Below are positions 34,521-47,500 of a stretch of DNA of 64,000 nt, piece by piece; the first letter of the stretch is position 1; each line of letters begins with the position of its first letter. The translations under genes were made by a program, and so were the position numbers. Source of the stretch: Gambelia wislizenii (Eukaryota > Chordata > Lepidosauria > Squamata > Crotaphytidae); contig JAUMIR010000002.1 of the NCBI GenBank assembly GCA_030847615.1, positions 236,735,809 to 236,799,808 on the forward strand, read 5' to 3'. The notes beneath the pieces were generated by a model. It had not been told where the DNA came from. It worked only from the letters and a program-made list of their open reading frames with translations, and did not search any database.

Positions 34521-37500
34521 ATGAAAGGGAAAATTATATCTTGGAATGTTAAAGGGATGAACTCTCCACATAAAAGAAGTCAAATATTTCACAGATTGGA
34601 AAATCTGAAAGCGGAGGTTATATGCATTCAAGAAACCCATATAAAAGACAAAGATCAGAGATTACTAAGAAATAAGAAACTGGGTCAGGAATTTATAAAC
34701 TCTGGACAAGAAAAGAAAAAAGGAATAGTGATATACATAAATAGAAAGTGGTCAGCGAAAGAGGTATTAAAAGATCCTGATGGAAGATATTTAGGAGTGG
34801 AAACGAATTTGTTGGGGAGGAAAACGTTAATCATAGGGATATACGCACCATCGGAAAAGAGAGATGGTTTTTATAGAAATCTAATGAGAATACTTCTGGA
34901 AGCAGAGCATGAGAGTCTAATACTCTTAGGAGACTGGAATGGAGTTTTGGACCCGGTCAAAGATAGATCAGCAGGAAACCCAAAGAGGAAAGTGAAGCAT
35001 GGAAAATTGCCAAAATCATTTGGAAAAATGATGGAAAATTTATCACTTATTGAAGTCTGGAGGCACCTATACGGAGAGAAGAAAGAGTATACATACTACT
35101 CAGACCACCATAAAACCTTCTCTCGTATAGATATGTTCCTTGTCACTAAAAACATCACAACAAATTTGGAAGGGATGGAGATATTGCCGAAGGTTATATC
35201 AGACCACAATATAATATTATTGTCTTTCAAAGATGTTAAGAAAGGATATAACTGGAGACTTAATGAATCATTATTGCAAGATGAGAAGATACAAGAAAAA
35301 GTAAGACAAGGACTAAAGAACTATTTCAAAGAAAATAGAGAAGGCGAGACATCAATACAAAACGTATGGGATGCAGGTAAAGCAGTCCTGAGAGGGATCC
35401 TTATGCAAGCAAATTGGGAACGTAATAAAAAGAAAAAAGAGAAAACTCAAATTTTGCATGAGATTTTACAAAACAAAGAGAAAGAGCTTGAAAAAGACCC
35501 ATCAAATGAGGTAATAATAAATGAATTGAAGATAATACAAGACCAAATAAAGATGGAATATATGGAAGAGATTGAAAAAAAGATGAGATTTGTAAAGCAA
35601 AGATTCTATGAAGGTGGAAATAAAATCGGGAAATGGTTAGCTTATAGATTGAGAAAAGAACAAGAGAAGAAACAGATTCTGAGAATTAAGGAAAATGGAA
35701 ATACAATAACAAATTCTGATAAAATCAGAGCCTGCTTTCAGAGATATTATACAAATCTCTTTAAGGAATGCCAAATGAATCAAGAAAAGGAAGCCAAAAT
35801 TAAAGAATATCTGAAATCACAAAAACTACAGAAAATAACCGATACAGATAGAGAAGAATTAGATAAACAAATAACGATAGAAGAAATAGAACATGCAATG
35901 AAAAAATTGAAAAATGGGAAAACCCCGGGCCCCGACGGATTTCCGGCCTTATTTTACAAACTATTCGAAGAAGAGTTGAAGATCCCTCTGCTTAAGACAC
36001 TCAATACAATAATTAGAGAAGGGGAAATGCCAACCTCCTGGGAGAATGCAAATATCTCATTAATATTAAAAGAAAACAAGAATCCAGAAGAATTAACTAA
36101 TTACAGGCCAATTGCATTATTAAACACGGACTATAAAATCTTTACTATAATCATGGCGGAACGCCTGAAGAAAGTATTAAATGAATGGATAGGACAAGAC
36201 CAAACCGGTTTCTTACCGAATAGATATATGAGAAGCAACATAAGAAAGATAATAAATCTGATAGAATATTTCGATAAACAGCCGGGAAAGAAACTTTCAA
36301 TAATATGCTTAGACGCGCAGAAAGCCTTCGATAGCGTCAATTGGGCCTGTATGATAGAAACATTGAAGGAGTTAGGCTTAGGACAAAACTTCTTGAATGG
36401 AATTAAAGCGATATACAAAAACCAGACTGCTCAAATTATAATAAATGGCCAACGGACTGAGAAAATAAGGATGGAGAAGGGAGTTCGTCAAGGATGCCCC
36501 CTTTCTCCATTATTGTTTATTACAGTTCTAGAACTACTATGCAGGGAAATAAGACAAAATGATGATATACAGGGGGTAAGAATAAAGAAGCATACTTTTA
36601 AAATGTCAGTCTTTGCAGATGACATGGCAATAACATTAGAAAACCCATTACAATCTATAAAAAAATTACAGAGGGTATTAGAAGACTTTGGGGAGATCTC
36701 AGGCATAAAAATTAATAGGGATAAGACGGTAATGCTGACTAAAAACATGGAGAAAAAAGAGGAAGAAAAACTAAAAGAAATATCAGGCTTCCGAATAGAA
36801 AGGAAAATCAAGTACTTGGGCATAGTAATAACAAAAAATAATATAGACCTGGCTGAAAACAACTATAAGCTAAAATGGAAAGACATTAGGAAAGATCTGG
36901 ATAATTGGAAACAGTTGAATTTAACAATAATGGGGAGAGTGGCAGCTGTTAAAATGGTGATACTCCCGAAATTGTTGCACACCCTCCAAAATTTACCAAT
37001 ATTAAATAATGATAAGATGTTCAAAGAATGGGACAGAGATATATCTAAGTTTATATGGAACAATAGGAGACCAAGAATAAGATGGAAACTGTTACAAGAG
37101 GAAAAGATGAAAGGGGGATTAAACCTCCCGAATTTAAAGTTATATCATCAATCCTGTGCATTAATATGGTTAAAAGAGTGGTTTCTATTAAAGGACGATA
37201 AGGTCTTAACTTTGGAAGGGAACGATTTAAGATACGGATTCCATGCTTACTTATGGTATCAAAAAGAGGTTATAGACAAGAATTTCAATAACCACTTTGT
37301 CAGAAAATCTTTGTTGATAGCGTGGAAGAAAATGAAGAGGAAGATGTACATGAAGATACCCCTATGGGTCTCCCCTCAAGAAGCGTTCAGAAGAACGGAG
37401 ATGCTACATGTGGGAATATGGCGGACCTATAGGGATCTATTATGCGTGCAGAAAGGAGATATCAGTTTGAAAACAAGAGAGGAATTGGAACAGGAACAGA

Positions 37501-38294
37501 TAAGCTGCAATTGGTTCCAGTACAGGCAAATCAGGGAGAGATACATGATAGACCAAAAGCTGACAGGAATAGAGGAGTCAAAAACAGAGTTTGATGAATT
37601 AATCATGGATGAGAAAGCCTTTAAGATATCAAGAGTATATAAGTTGCTGTTAAGAATAGATTTAGAATCGGAAACGGTGAAAGAATTTATGATTAGTTGG
37701 TCACGAGACATTAGAGATAATATCCCAATAGAGAACTGGGAAATCCTATGGAAGAAAAGCATGAAATTATTAACAAGCAATGAATTGAAGGAGAATTGCT
37801 ATAAAATGCAATACCGCTGGTATCTGACCCCCTCAAAGCTATCCAAAATGTATAAGGCAAGACCAGACAAATGTTGGAAGTGTGAAGAATCAAAAGGTAC
37901 CTTCTTTCATATGTGGTGGTCATGCAAAACGGTGAAAAAATTCTGGATTAACATTCACAATTTGATAAGAAGAATAATTAAAAGAGATTTTGAATTAAGA
38001 CCAGAATTATATCTCCTTAATATGTTTGACAGAGACTTCCCGAAGGAACAAAAAAGCATGATGATTTGCATGACCACCACAGCTCGTATTGTGCTTGCTA
38101 GATACTGGAAAGTAAAAACAATCCCAAATAGTGAGGAATGGATGGGGAAATTATCGGAGGTAGCTAGAATGGAACAGCTCACGCGTTGGCTAAAATACCA
38201 AACCAACGCTGAATTCAGAAAAGAATGGGGTAAGCTAATCGAATTCTGGGCAGCCGAAGGAGAGAAGATAAGAACAATCTGGTTTACAGATTAA
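34521..38294 (+). CDS. L1 ORF2 protein (1,257 aa, endonuclease-reverse transcriptase)
   Basis: This enzyme nicks target DNA and reverse-transcribes the element RNA at the nick. The APE-type endonuclease occupies about residues 1-240, with Asn9 (SWNVKG), Glu38 (IQETH), Tyr108, Asp138 and Asn140 (LLGDWNG), Asp204 (SRIDMF) and Asp228-His229 (SDHN). The reverse transcriptase spans about 450-800: GKTPGPDGF, NYRPIALL, motif A with Asp598 (LDAQKAFD), RQGCPLSP, and the catalytic FADD with Asp700-Asp701, then KYLGI. A C-terminal CX2CX8HX4C knuckle lies at Cys1118, Cys1121, His1130 and Cys1135 (KGTFFHMWWSC). The length is close to that of mammalian L1 ORF2. The clade assignment to L1 rests on this knuckle and the endonuclease motifs. 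No defect is visible. Confidence 0.95.
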   Translation: MKGKIISWNVKGMNSPHKRSQIFHRLENLKAEVICIQETHIKDKDQRLLRNKKLGQEFINSGQEKKKGIVIYINRKWSAKEVLKDPDGRYLGVETNLLGRKTLIIGIYAPSEKRDGFYRNLMRILLEAEHESLILLGDWNGVLDPVKDRSAGNPKRKVKHGKLPKSFGKMMENLSLIEVWRHLYGEKKEYTYYSDHHKTFSRIDMFLVTKNITTNLEGMEILPKVISDHNIILLSFKDVKKGYNWRLNESLLQDEKIQEKVRQGLKNYFKENREGETSIQNVWDAGKAVLRGILMQANWERNKKKKEKTQILHEILQNKEKELEKDPSNEVIINELKIIQDQIKMEYMEEIEKKMRFVKQRFYEGGNKIGKWLAYRLRKEQEKKQILRIKENGNTITNSDKIRACFQRYYTNLFKECQMNQEKEAKIKEYLKSQKLQKITDTDREELDKQITIEEIEHAMKKLKNGKTPGPDGFPALFYKLFEEELKIPLLKTLNTIIREGEMPTSWENANISLILKENKNPEELTNYRPIALLNTDYKIFTIIMAERLKKVLNEWIGQDQTGFLPNRYMRSNIRKIINLIEYFDKQPGKKLSIICLDAQKAFDSVNWACMIETLKELGLGQNFLNGIKAIYKNQTAQIIINGQRTEKIRMEKGVRQGCPLSPLLFITVLELLCREIRQNDDIQGVRIKKHTFKMSVFADDMAITLENPLQSIKKLQRVLEDFGEISGIKINRDKTVMLTKNMEKKEEEKLKEISGFRIERKIKYLGIVITKNNIDLAENNYKLKWKDIRKDLDNWKQLNLTIMGRVAAVKMVILPKLLHTLQNLPILNNDKMFKEWDRDISKFIWNNRRPRIRWKLLQEEKMKGGLNLPNLKLYHQSCALIWLKEWFLLKDDKVLTLEGNDLRYGFHAYLWYQKEVIDKNFNNHFVRKSLLIAWKKMKRKMYMKIPLWVSPQEAFRRTEMLHVGIWRTYRDLLCVQKGDISLKTREELEQEQISCNWFQYRQIRERYMIDQKLTGIEESKTEFDELIMDEKAFKISRVYKLLLRIDLESETVKEFMISWSRDIRDNIPIENWEILWKKSMKLLTSNELKENCYKMQYRWYLTPSKLSKMYKARPDKCWKCEESKGTFFHMWWSCKTVKKFWINIHNLIRRIIKRDFELRPELYLLNMFDRDFPKEQKSMMICMTTTARIVLARYWKVKTIPNSEEWMGKLSEVARMEQLTRWLKYQTNAEFRKEWGKLIEFWAAEGEKIRTIWFTD

Positions 38295-38565
38295 GGGTAG
38301 CTATTGGATATGAGATTATTGGTTAATTTAATTTATCTCTCAATCAAAAGAATACAGGTGATAGAGAAGAGTGTAGAAGGGGTTAAAGGAAATCCTGTGT
38401 TCAGGAGTTAACGGTATAACACAGTTAATTATAATAGTGATAGAAAGCCAATGATAGAAGAAAACACAAAATTCAGACAACAATGTAAAGGAAGTATATG
38501 GATTTGTGTTATTTTATTGTTGTGAAACATGATTAAAATATAATAAATAAAAAAATAAAAAAAAA
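38295..38565 (+). other. L1 3' UTR and A-rich tail
   Basis: About 270 bases of AT-rich sequence follow the ORF2 stop and end in an impure A tail of the form aataaataaaaaaataaaa. An aataaa word at about 38543 lies inside the tail. The target-site duplication begins directly after it. Confidence 0.85.
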
Positions 38566-41500
38566 AGAGATGCGGGTTTCTCTTCTGTTTGGGGAGCAGT
38601 TCCCCTCGTCCCCAAACAGTGCAGATATGTGGGTTCCTTTTCAGTTTGGGGAGCAGTTCCCATCGTCCCCACAGTGCGCAGTCATTGGGGTTTCTATTCA
38701 GTTGGGCAGCAGTTCCCACCGCCCCCACACAGCACAGAAATGGGTTTTTCTATTCATTTTGGGGAGCAGTTCCTATCGTCCCCACACAGCGCAGAGATGG
38801 GGGTTTCTCTTCAGTTTCGAGAGCAGTTCCCATCGTCCCCACATAGCGCAGAGATGGGGGATTCTCTTCAGTTTGGGGAGCATTTCCCATCGTCCCCACA
38901 AAGTGCAGAGATGGGCGTTTCTCTTCTGTTTGGGGAGCAGTTCCCCTCGTCGCAATACAGTGCAGAGATTGCGGTTTCTAATCAGTTGGGGCAGCAGTTC
39001 CCATCATCCCCATACAGCACAGGTATGGGGGATACTTTTCAGTTTGGGAAGAAGTTCCCATCGTTCCCACACAGCACAGTGATGGGGGTTTATATTCAGT
39101 TTGGGCAGCAGATCACATAGTCCCCACGCAGCGCAGAGATGAGGTTTTCTCTTCAGTTTGGGCAACAGTTCCCACGGTCCCCACAGAGCACAGAGATGGG
39201 GGTTTCTATTCGGTTTGGGGAGCAGTTCCCATTGTCTCCACACAACGCAGATTTGGGGGTTACTTTTCAGTTTGCGGAGCAGTTCCCATCGTTCCCACAG
39301 AGCACAGAGAGGGGATTTCTATTCAGTTTGGGGAGCAGTTCCACTCGTCCCCACACAGTACAGAGATTGGGGTTTCTCTTTAGTTTGGGCAGCAGTTCCC
39401 TTCGTCTCCATACAGCGCAGAGATGGGGGTTTCTCTTTAGGTTGGGCAGCAGTTCCCATCGTCCCCACACAACGCAGAGATGGGGGTTTCTCTTCAGTTT
39501 GGGGAGCAGTTCCCATCGTCCCAACACAGTGCAGAGATTGGGGTTTCTGTTCAGTTTGGTCAGCAGTTCCCATCGTCCCCACACAGCGCAGAGATGGGGG
39601 TTCTATACAGTTTGGGGAGCAGTTACCATCGTTCCTACACAGCACAGAGATGGGGGTTTATCTTCAGTTTGGGCAGCAGTTCCCATCGTCCCCACACAGC
39701 GCAGAGATGGGGGTTTCTATTCAGTTTGGGCAGCAGTTCCCATCATCCCCACACAGCGCAGAGATGGGGGTTTCTCCTCAGAGTGAGGAGAAGTTCCCAG
39801 TGTCCCCAAACAACACAGAGATGGGGTTTTCTATTATCTTTGTGGAGCAGTTCCAATCGTCCCCACACAGCACAGAGATGGGGGTTTATATTCAGTTTTG
39901 GCAGCAGTTCCCATCGTTCCCACACAGTATAGAGATGGGGTTTCTATTCAGTTTGGGGAGCAGTTCCCATCGTCCCCACACAGCGCTGATATGGGAGTTT
40001 CTCTTCAGCTTCTGCAGCAGTTCCCATCCTCCCCACACAGCGCAGAGATGGGGTTTCTCTTCAGTGTGGGGAGGAGTTCCCATCATCCCCACACAGCGCA
40101 GAGATTGGGGTTTCTACTCAGTTGGGCAGCAGTTCCCATCATCCCCACACAGCACAGAGATGGTGGTTTCTATTCAGTTTGGGGAGCAGTTCCCATCGTC
40201 ACCACACAGTGCAGAGATGGGGGTTTCTATTCAGTTTGGGGACCAGTTCCCATCGTCCCGACACAGCGCAGAGATGGGGGTTTCTCTTCAATTTGGGCAG
40301 CTGTACCAATCGCCCCACACAGCGCAGAGATGGGGGTTTCTCTTCAGAGTGGGGAGCAGTTCCCAGCATCCCCAAACAGCACAGAGATCGGGGTTTCTCT
40401 TCAGTTTGGGGAGCAGTTCCCATCGTCCCCACACAGCGCAGAGATGTGTGTTTATATTCAGTTTGGGTAGCAGTTACCATTGTCCCCACACAGCGCAGAT
40501 ATGGGAGTTTCTCTTCAGCTTGGGCAGCAGTTCCCATCATCCCCACACAGTGCAGATATGGGGGTTTCTCTTCAGTTTGGGGAGCAGTTCCCATCCTCCC
40601 CACATAACGCAGAGATGTGCTTTCTCTTCAGTTTGGGGAGCAGTTCCCATTGTCACCACACAGTGGAGGGATTGTGGTTTTTACTCAGTTTGTACAGCAG
40701 TTCCCATTGTCCCCACACAGCACAGAGAGCTGGTTTCTATTCAGTTTGGGGAGCAGTTCCCATCATCCCCACACAGTGCAGATATTTGGGTCCCCACACA
40801 TCCCTGAGATGGGGGTTTCTCTTCAGTTTGGGGAGCAGTTCCCATCGTCAACGCACTGTGTAGAGATTGGGTTTTCTACTCAGTTTGGGCAACAGTTCCC
40901 ATCGTCCGCACACAGCACAGAGAGGGGGGTTCTATTCAGTTTGGGGAGCAGTTCCCATCGTCCCCACACAGCACAGAGATGGGTGTTTCTATTCAGTTTG
41001 GGCAGCAGTTCCCATCATCCCCACACAGCGCAGAGATGGGAATTTCTCTTCAGTTTACGAAGCAGTTCCCATCGTCCCTGCAATGCGCAGAGATGGGGAT
41101 TTCTCTTCTGTTTGGGGAGCAGTTCCCCTCGTCCCCACACAGTGCACAGTTTGGGGTTTCTATTCAGCTTGGCCAGCAGTTCCCGTCATCCCCACACAGC
41201 ACAGTGATGGGGGTTTCTATTCAGTTTGGGGAGCAGTTCCCATCGTCCCCACACAGTACAGAGATCGGGGTTTCTAATCAGTTTGGGGAGCAGTTCCGAT
41301 TGTCCCCACACATCGCAGAGACAGGGGTTTCTATTTAGATTCGGCAGCAGTTCCCATCATCCGCACACAGTGCAGAGAATTGGGTTGCTACTCAGTTTGG
41401 GCAGCAGTTCCCATTGTCCCCACACAGCACAAAGACGTTGTATCTATTCAGTTTGGGGAGCAGTTCCCATCGACCCCAGATAGTGCAGAGATAGGGGTTT

Positions 41501-44500
41501 CTATTCAGTTTGGGCAGTAGTTCCCATCGTCCCCACACAGCCCAAAGATGGGGGTTTGTCTTCAGTTTGGACAGCAGTTCCCATCGTCCCCAACAAGCCC
41601 AGAGATGGGGGTTTCTATTGAGTTTGGGGAGCAATTCCCATTGTCCACACACATCGCAGAGTTCGGGGTTTCTCTTCAGTTTGGGGAGCAGTTCCCATCG
41701 TCCCCACACAGCCCAGAGATGGGGGTTTCTCTTTAGTTTAGACAGCAGTTCGCATCGTCCCTAACCAGCACAGAGATGGGGGTTTCTATTGAGTTTCAGG
41801 AGCAGTTCCCATTGTCCCCACACATGGCAGAGATTGCGGTTTATCTGCAGTTTGGGGAGCAGTTCCCATCGTCCCCGCACAGCGCAGATATGGGGGTTTC
41901 TCTTCAGCTTGGGCAGCAGTTCCTATCTTTCCCACACAGCGCATAGATGGGGGTTTCTATTCAGTTTGGGGGGAGTTCCCATCATCCCCACACAGCGCAG
42001 AGATGGGGGTTTCTATTCAGTTTGGGCAGCAGTTCCCGTCAAACCCACCCGGCATAGATATGGGTGTTTCTATTCAGTTTGGGGAGCAGTTCCCATCGTC
42101 CCTACACACTGCAGAGATTGTGGTTTTTACTCAGTTTTGGCAGCAGTTCCCATCATCCCCACACAGCACAGACAGGGGATTTCTATTGAGTTTGGGGAGC
42201 AGTTCAAATTGTCCCCACACATCGCAGAGATGGGGGTTTCTCTTCAGTTTGGGGAGCAGTTCCCATCGAAACCCCACACAGTGCAGAGATTGGGGATTCT
42301 ACTCAGTTTGGACAGCAGTTCCCATCATCCCCACACAGCACAGAGAGGGGTTTTATATTCAGTTTGGGGAGCAGCTCCCCTCGTCCCCATACAGTGAAGA
42401 GATTGGGGTTTCTATTCAGTTTGGGTAGCAGTTCCCATCGTCCCCACACAGCACAGAGATGGGGGTTTCTATTCAGTTTGGGGAGCAGTTCCCATCCTCC
42501 CCACACAGTGCAGAGATGGGGATTTCCATTCAGTTTGGGCAGCAGTTCACATTGTCCCCACACAGCGCAGAGATGGGGGTTTCTCTTCAGTTTGGGCAGC
42601 AGTTCCCATCGTCCCGACACAGCGCAGAGATGGGGGTTTCTCTTTAGTTTGGGCAGCAGTTCCCATCGTCCCAACACAGCGCAGAGATGGGGGTTTCTCT
42701 TCAGTTTGGGCAGCAGTTCCCATCGTCCCCACACAGCGCAGAGATGGGTGTTTCTATTCAGTTTGGGGAGCAGTTCCCATCGTTCCCACACAGTGCAGAG
42801 ATTGGGGTTTTTCTTCAGTTTGGGCAGTAGTTCCTTTCGTCCCCAAACAGTGTGGAGATTGGGGTTTCTACTCAGTTTGGGCAGCAGTTCCCATCGTCCC
42901 CACACATCACAAAGAGGGGGTTTCTACTCAGTTTGGGCAGATGTTCCCCTCGTCCCCACACAACGCTTAGATGGGGGTTTCTCTTCAGTTTGGGGAGCAG
43001 TTCCAATCATCCCCACACAGCCCAGAGACGGAGGTTTCTCTTCAGTTTGGACAGCAGTTCCCCTCGTCCACAACCAGCACAGAGATGGGGGTTTCTATTG
43101 AGTTTGGGGAGCAGTTCGCATTGTCCCCACACATCGCAGAGATGGGGGTTTCTCTTCAGTTTGGGCAGCAGTTCCCATCGTCCCCACACAGCACACAGAG
43201 GGGGTTCCTATTCAGTTTGGGGAGCAGCTTCCCTCGTCCCCACACAGTGCAGAGATTGGGGTTTCTATTCAGTTTGGGTAGCAGTTCCCATCGTCCCGAA
43301 ACAGCACAGAGATGGGGGTTTCTATTCAGTTTGGGTAGCAGTTTAATATAGTCCCCACACAGCGCAGAGATGGTGGTTTCTCTTCACTTTGGGCAGCAAT
43401 TCCCAGCGTCCCCACACAGCACAGAGAGGGTGGTTTCTATTCAGTTTGGGGAGCAGTTCCCATTGTCCCCACACAGCGCACAAATGGGAGTTTCTCTTCA
43501 GTTTGGGGAGCAGTTCCCATCGTCCCCACAGAGTGCAGAGATTGGGGTTTCTACTCAGTTTGGGCAGCAATTCCCATCGTCCCCACACAGCGCAGAGATG
43601 GGGGTTTCTATTCAATTTGGGGAGCAGTTCCCATCGTCCCCACACAGCACAGATATGGGAGTTTCTCTACAGCTTGGGCAGCAGTTCCCATCGTCCCCAC
43701 ACAGCGCAGATATGGGGGTTTCTATTCAGTTTGATCAGGAGTTCTCATTGTCCACACACAGCACAAAGATGGCGGTTTCTATTCAGTTTCGGGAGCAGTT
43801 CCCATTGTCCGCACACAACACAGATATGGGGGTTTCTCTTCAGCTTGGGCAGCAGTTCCCATCGTCCCCAGGCAGCGCATAGATGGGGGTTTCTCTTCAG
43901 TTTGGAGAGCAGTTCCCATCGTCCCCACACAGTACAGAGATTGTGGTTTCTACTCAGTTTGGGCAGCAGTTCACATCGTCCCCTCACAGCACAGAGAGGG
44001 GGTTTCTATTCAGTTTGGGGAGCAGTTCCCATCGTCCCCACACAGCTCAGATATGGGAGTTTCTCTACAGCTTGGGCAGCAGTTCCCATCGTCCCCACAC
44101 AGCACAGATATGGGGGTTTCTATTCAGTTTGATCAGGAGTTCTCATCGTCCACACACAGCACAAAGATGGCGGTTTCTATTCATTTTCGGGAGCAGTTCC
44201 CATTGTCCGCACACAGCACAGATATGGGGGTTTCTCTTCAGCTTGGGCAGCAGTTCCCATCGTCCCCACACAGCGCATAGATGGGGGTTTCTCTTCATTT
44301 TGGGCAGCAGTTCCCAGCGTCCCCACACAGCACAGAGATGCGGATTTCTATTCAGTTTGGGCAGTAGTTCCCATTGTCCCCACACAGCGCAGAGATCGGG
44401 GTTTCTATTCAGTTTGAGCAGCAGTTCCCATCGTCCGCACACAGTGCAGCGATGGGGGTTTATATCCGGTTTGGGTACCTGTTCCCTTCATCCCCACACA

Positions 44501-47500
44501 GCACAGAGATGGGAGTTTCTATTCAGGTTGGCGAGCAGTTCCTATCATTTCCACACAGTGCATATATGGGGGTCTCTCTTCAGCTTGGGCAGCAGTTCCC
44601 ATCGTCCCCACATAGCGCAGATATGGGGGTTTATATTCAATTTGGGCAGCAGTTCCCATCGTCCGCACACAGCGGAGATATGGGGGTTTCTATTCAATTT
44701 GAGGAGCAGTTCCCGTCGTCCGCACACAGCGCAGAGATGGGGGTTTCTCTTCAGTTTGGGGAGCAGTTCCCATCATCCCCACACAGTGCAGAGATTGGGT
44801 TTCTATACAGTTTGGGCAGCAGTTCCCATCATCCCCACACAGCACAGAGATGCGGATTTCTATTCAGTTTGAGGAGAAGTTCCCATCATCCCCACAGAGC
44901 ACAGATATGATGGTTTCTCTTCAGCTTGGGCAGCAGTTCCCAGCTTCCCCGCACAGCACAGAGCTGGGGGGTTCTATTCAGTTTTCGGAACAGTTCCCAT
45001 CGTCCCCACAGAGCGCAGAGATGGGGGCTTCTCTTCAGTTTGGGCAGTAGTACCCATCGTTCCCACACAGCGCAGAGATGGGGTTTCTATTCAGTTTGGG
45101 GAGCACTTCCCATCGTCCCCACACAACGCAGATATGGGGGTTTCTATTCAGTTTCGGCAACAGTTCCCATCGTTTGAACACAGCACAGATATGGGGGTTT
45201 CTCTTCAGCTTGGGCAGCAGTTCCCATCGTCCCCACACAGCACATAGATTGGGGTTTCTATACAGTTTGGGAAGCAATTCCCATCGTCCCCACACAGTGC
45301 AGAGATGGGGGTTTCTCTTCAGTTTGGGCAGCAGTTCCCAGCGTCCCCACACAGCACAGAGATGGGGGTTTCTATTCAGTTTGGGGAGCAGTTCCCATCG
45401 TCCCCACCCAGCAGAGAAATTGAGGTTTCTATACAGATTGGGGAGGAGTTCCCATTGTCCCCAAACAGCGCAGAGATGGGGGTATCTCTTCAGTTTGGGG
45501 AGCAGTTCCCATCGTTCCCACACAGTGAAGAGATTGGGGTTTCTACTCAGTTTTCGGAGCAGTTCCCACCGTCCCCATACAGCGCAGAGATTTGGGCTTC
45601 TCTTCAGTGTCGGCAGCAGTTTCTACTCAGTTTGGGCAGTTTTCCCATCGTCCCCACACAGCACAGAGAGGGGGTTTCCATAAACTTTGGGGAGCAGTTC
45701 CCATCGTCCCCACACAGTTCAGAGATTAGGGTTTCTATTCATTTTGGGGAGCAGTTCCCATCGTCCCCACACAGCACAGATATGGGGGTTTCTATTCAGT
45801 TTGGGCAGCAGTTCCCATCGTCCACACACCGCGGAGAGATGGCGGTTTCTATTCAGTTTCGGGAGCACTTCCCATCGTCCGCACAAACCACAGATATGGG
45901 GGTTTCTCTTTAGCTTGGGCAGCAGTTCCCATCGTCCCCACACAGCGCATAGATTGAGGTTTCTATACAGACTGGGGAGGAGTTCCCATTGTCCCCACAC
46001 AGCGCAGAGATGGGGGTATCTCCTCAGTTTGGGCAGCAGTTCCCACCGTCCCCACCCAGCACAGAGCTAGGGGTTTCTATTCAGTTTTCGGAGCAGTTCC
46101 CACCGTCCCCACACAGCGCAGAGATGGGGGCTTTTCTTCAGTGTCGGCAGCCGTTCCCATCATCCCCACACAGCACAGAGATCGCAGTTTCTCTTTAGTT
46201 TGGGCAGCAGTTCCCATCGTCCTCACACAGCACAGACCTGGGGGTTTCTGTTCAGGTTTCGGAGCAGTTCCCATCGTCCCCACACAGCGCAAAGATAGGG
46301 GCTTCTCTTCAGTTTGTGCAGCAGTTCCCATCGTCCCCACACAGCGCAGAGATGGGGGTTTGTATTCAGTTTGGGGAGCAGTTCCCATCATCCCCACACA
46401 GCACAGAGATGGGGGTTTCTATTCTGTTTGGGGGTCCCATCCTCCCAACACAGTGCAGAGATTGGGTTTCTATTCAGTTTGGGCAGCAGTTACCATCATC
46501 CCCACACAGCACAGAGATCGGGGTTCTATTCAGTTGGGGAACAGTTCCCATCGTCCCCACGCAGCGCATAGATGGGGGTTTCTATTCAGTTTGGGGAGCA
46601 ATTCCCAGCTTCCCCACGCAGCGCATAGATGGGGGTTTCTATTCAGTTTGGGGAGCAATTCCCATCGTCCCCACCCATAGCAGAGATGGGAGTTTCTATT
46701 CAGTTTGGGCAGAAATTCCCATCGTCCCCACCAAACACAGAGAATGGGGGTTCTATTCAGATTGGGCAGGAGTTCCCATCGTCCCCACACAGCACAGAGA
46801 TAGGGGTTTCTATTCAGTTTGGGGATTACTTCCACTCGTCCCCACACAGCGTAGAGCTGGGGGTTTCTCTTCAGTTTCGGGAGCAGTTCCCATCCTCCCC
46901 ACACATAGCAGAGATTGGGTTTCTATTCAGTTTGGGCAGCAGTTCCGATCATCCCCACACAGCACAGAGATGAGGGTTTCTATTCAGTTTGGGGAGCAAT
47001 TCCCATCCTCCCCACACAGCGCAGAGATGGGGGTTTCTATACAGTTTGGGTAGCAGTTCCCATCGTCCCCACCCAGCACAGAGATTTGGGTTTCTTTTCA
47101 GTTTGGGGAGCAGTTCCCATTGTCCCCACACAGCGTAGAGATGGTGGTATGTCTTCAGTTTAGAGAGCAGTTCCCATCGTCCCCACACAGCACAGAGAGG
47201 GGGTTTCTATTCAGCTTGGGCAGCTCTTCCCATCGTCCGCACACAGTGCAGAGATTGGGGTTTCTATTCATTTTGAGGCACAGTTCCCATCGTCCCCACA
47301 CAGCGCAGAGATGGGGGTTTCTCTTCAGTTTGGGGAGCAGTTCTCATCGTCCCCACACAGTGCATAGATTGGGGTTTCACTTCAGTTTGGGCAGCAGTTC
47401 CCATCGTCCCCACACAGCATAGAGAGGTGTGGTTTTCTATTCAGTTTGGGGAGCAGTTCCCATCATCCCCACACAGTGCAGACATTAGGGTTTCTATTCA

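Larger units (their letters stand above)
31544..38565 (+). mobile_element. Full-length, structurally intact L1 retrotransposon
   Basis: A 7,022-bp L1 interrupts the 57-bp minisatellite. It is flanked by perfect 16-bp direct repeats, agagatgcgggtttct, at 31528-31543 and 38566-38581; the repeat belongs to the minisatellite monomer. The parts are: 5' UTR 31544-33367, ORF1 33368-34462, a 58-base spacer, ORF2 34521-38294, and a 3' UTR with A-rich tail 38295-38565. Both ORFs are open over full length and keep every key motif I can check. Perfect duplications and intact frames imply a recent insertion that may still be able to move. Transcription from this particular site cannot be judged from sequence. 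Confidence 0.95.

Noticed and set aside
39158..40807. A 549-codon open frame and many similar ones of 60-370 codons in the minisatellite
   Set aside because: The 57-base period is a multiple of three and the monomer lacks stops in several frames, so long open frames arise automatically on both strands; no frame looks preferentially conserved by eye.
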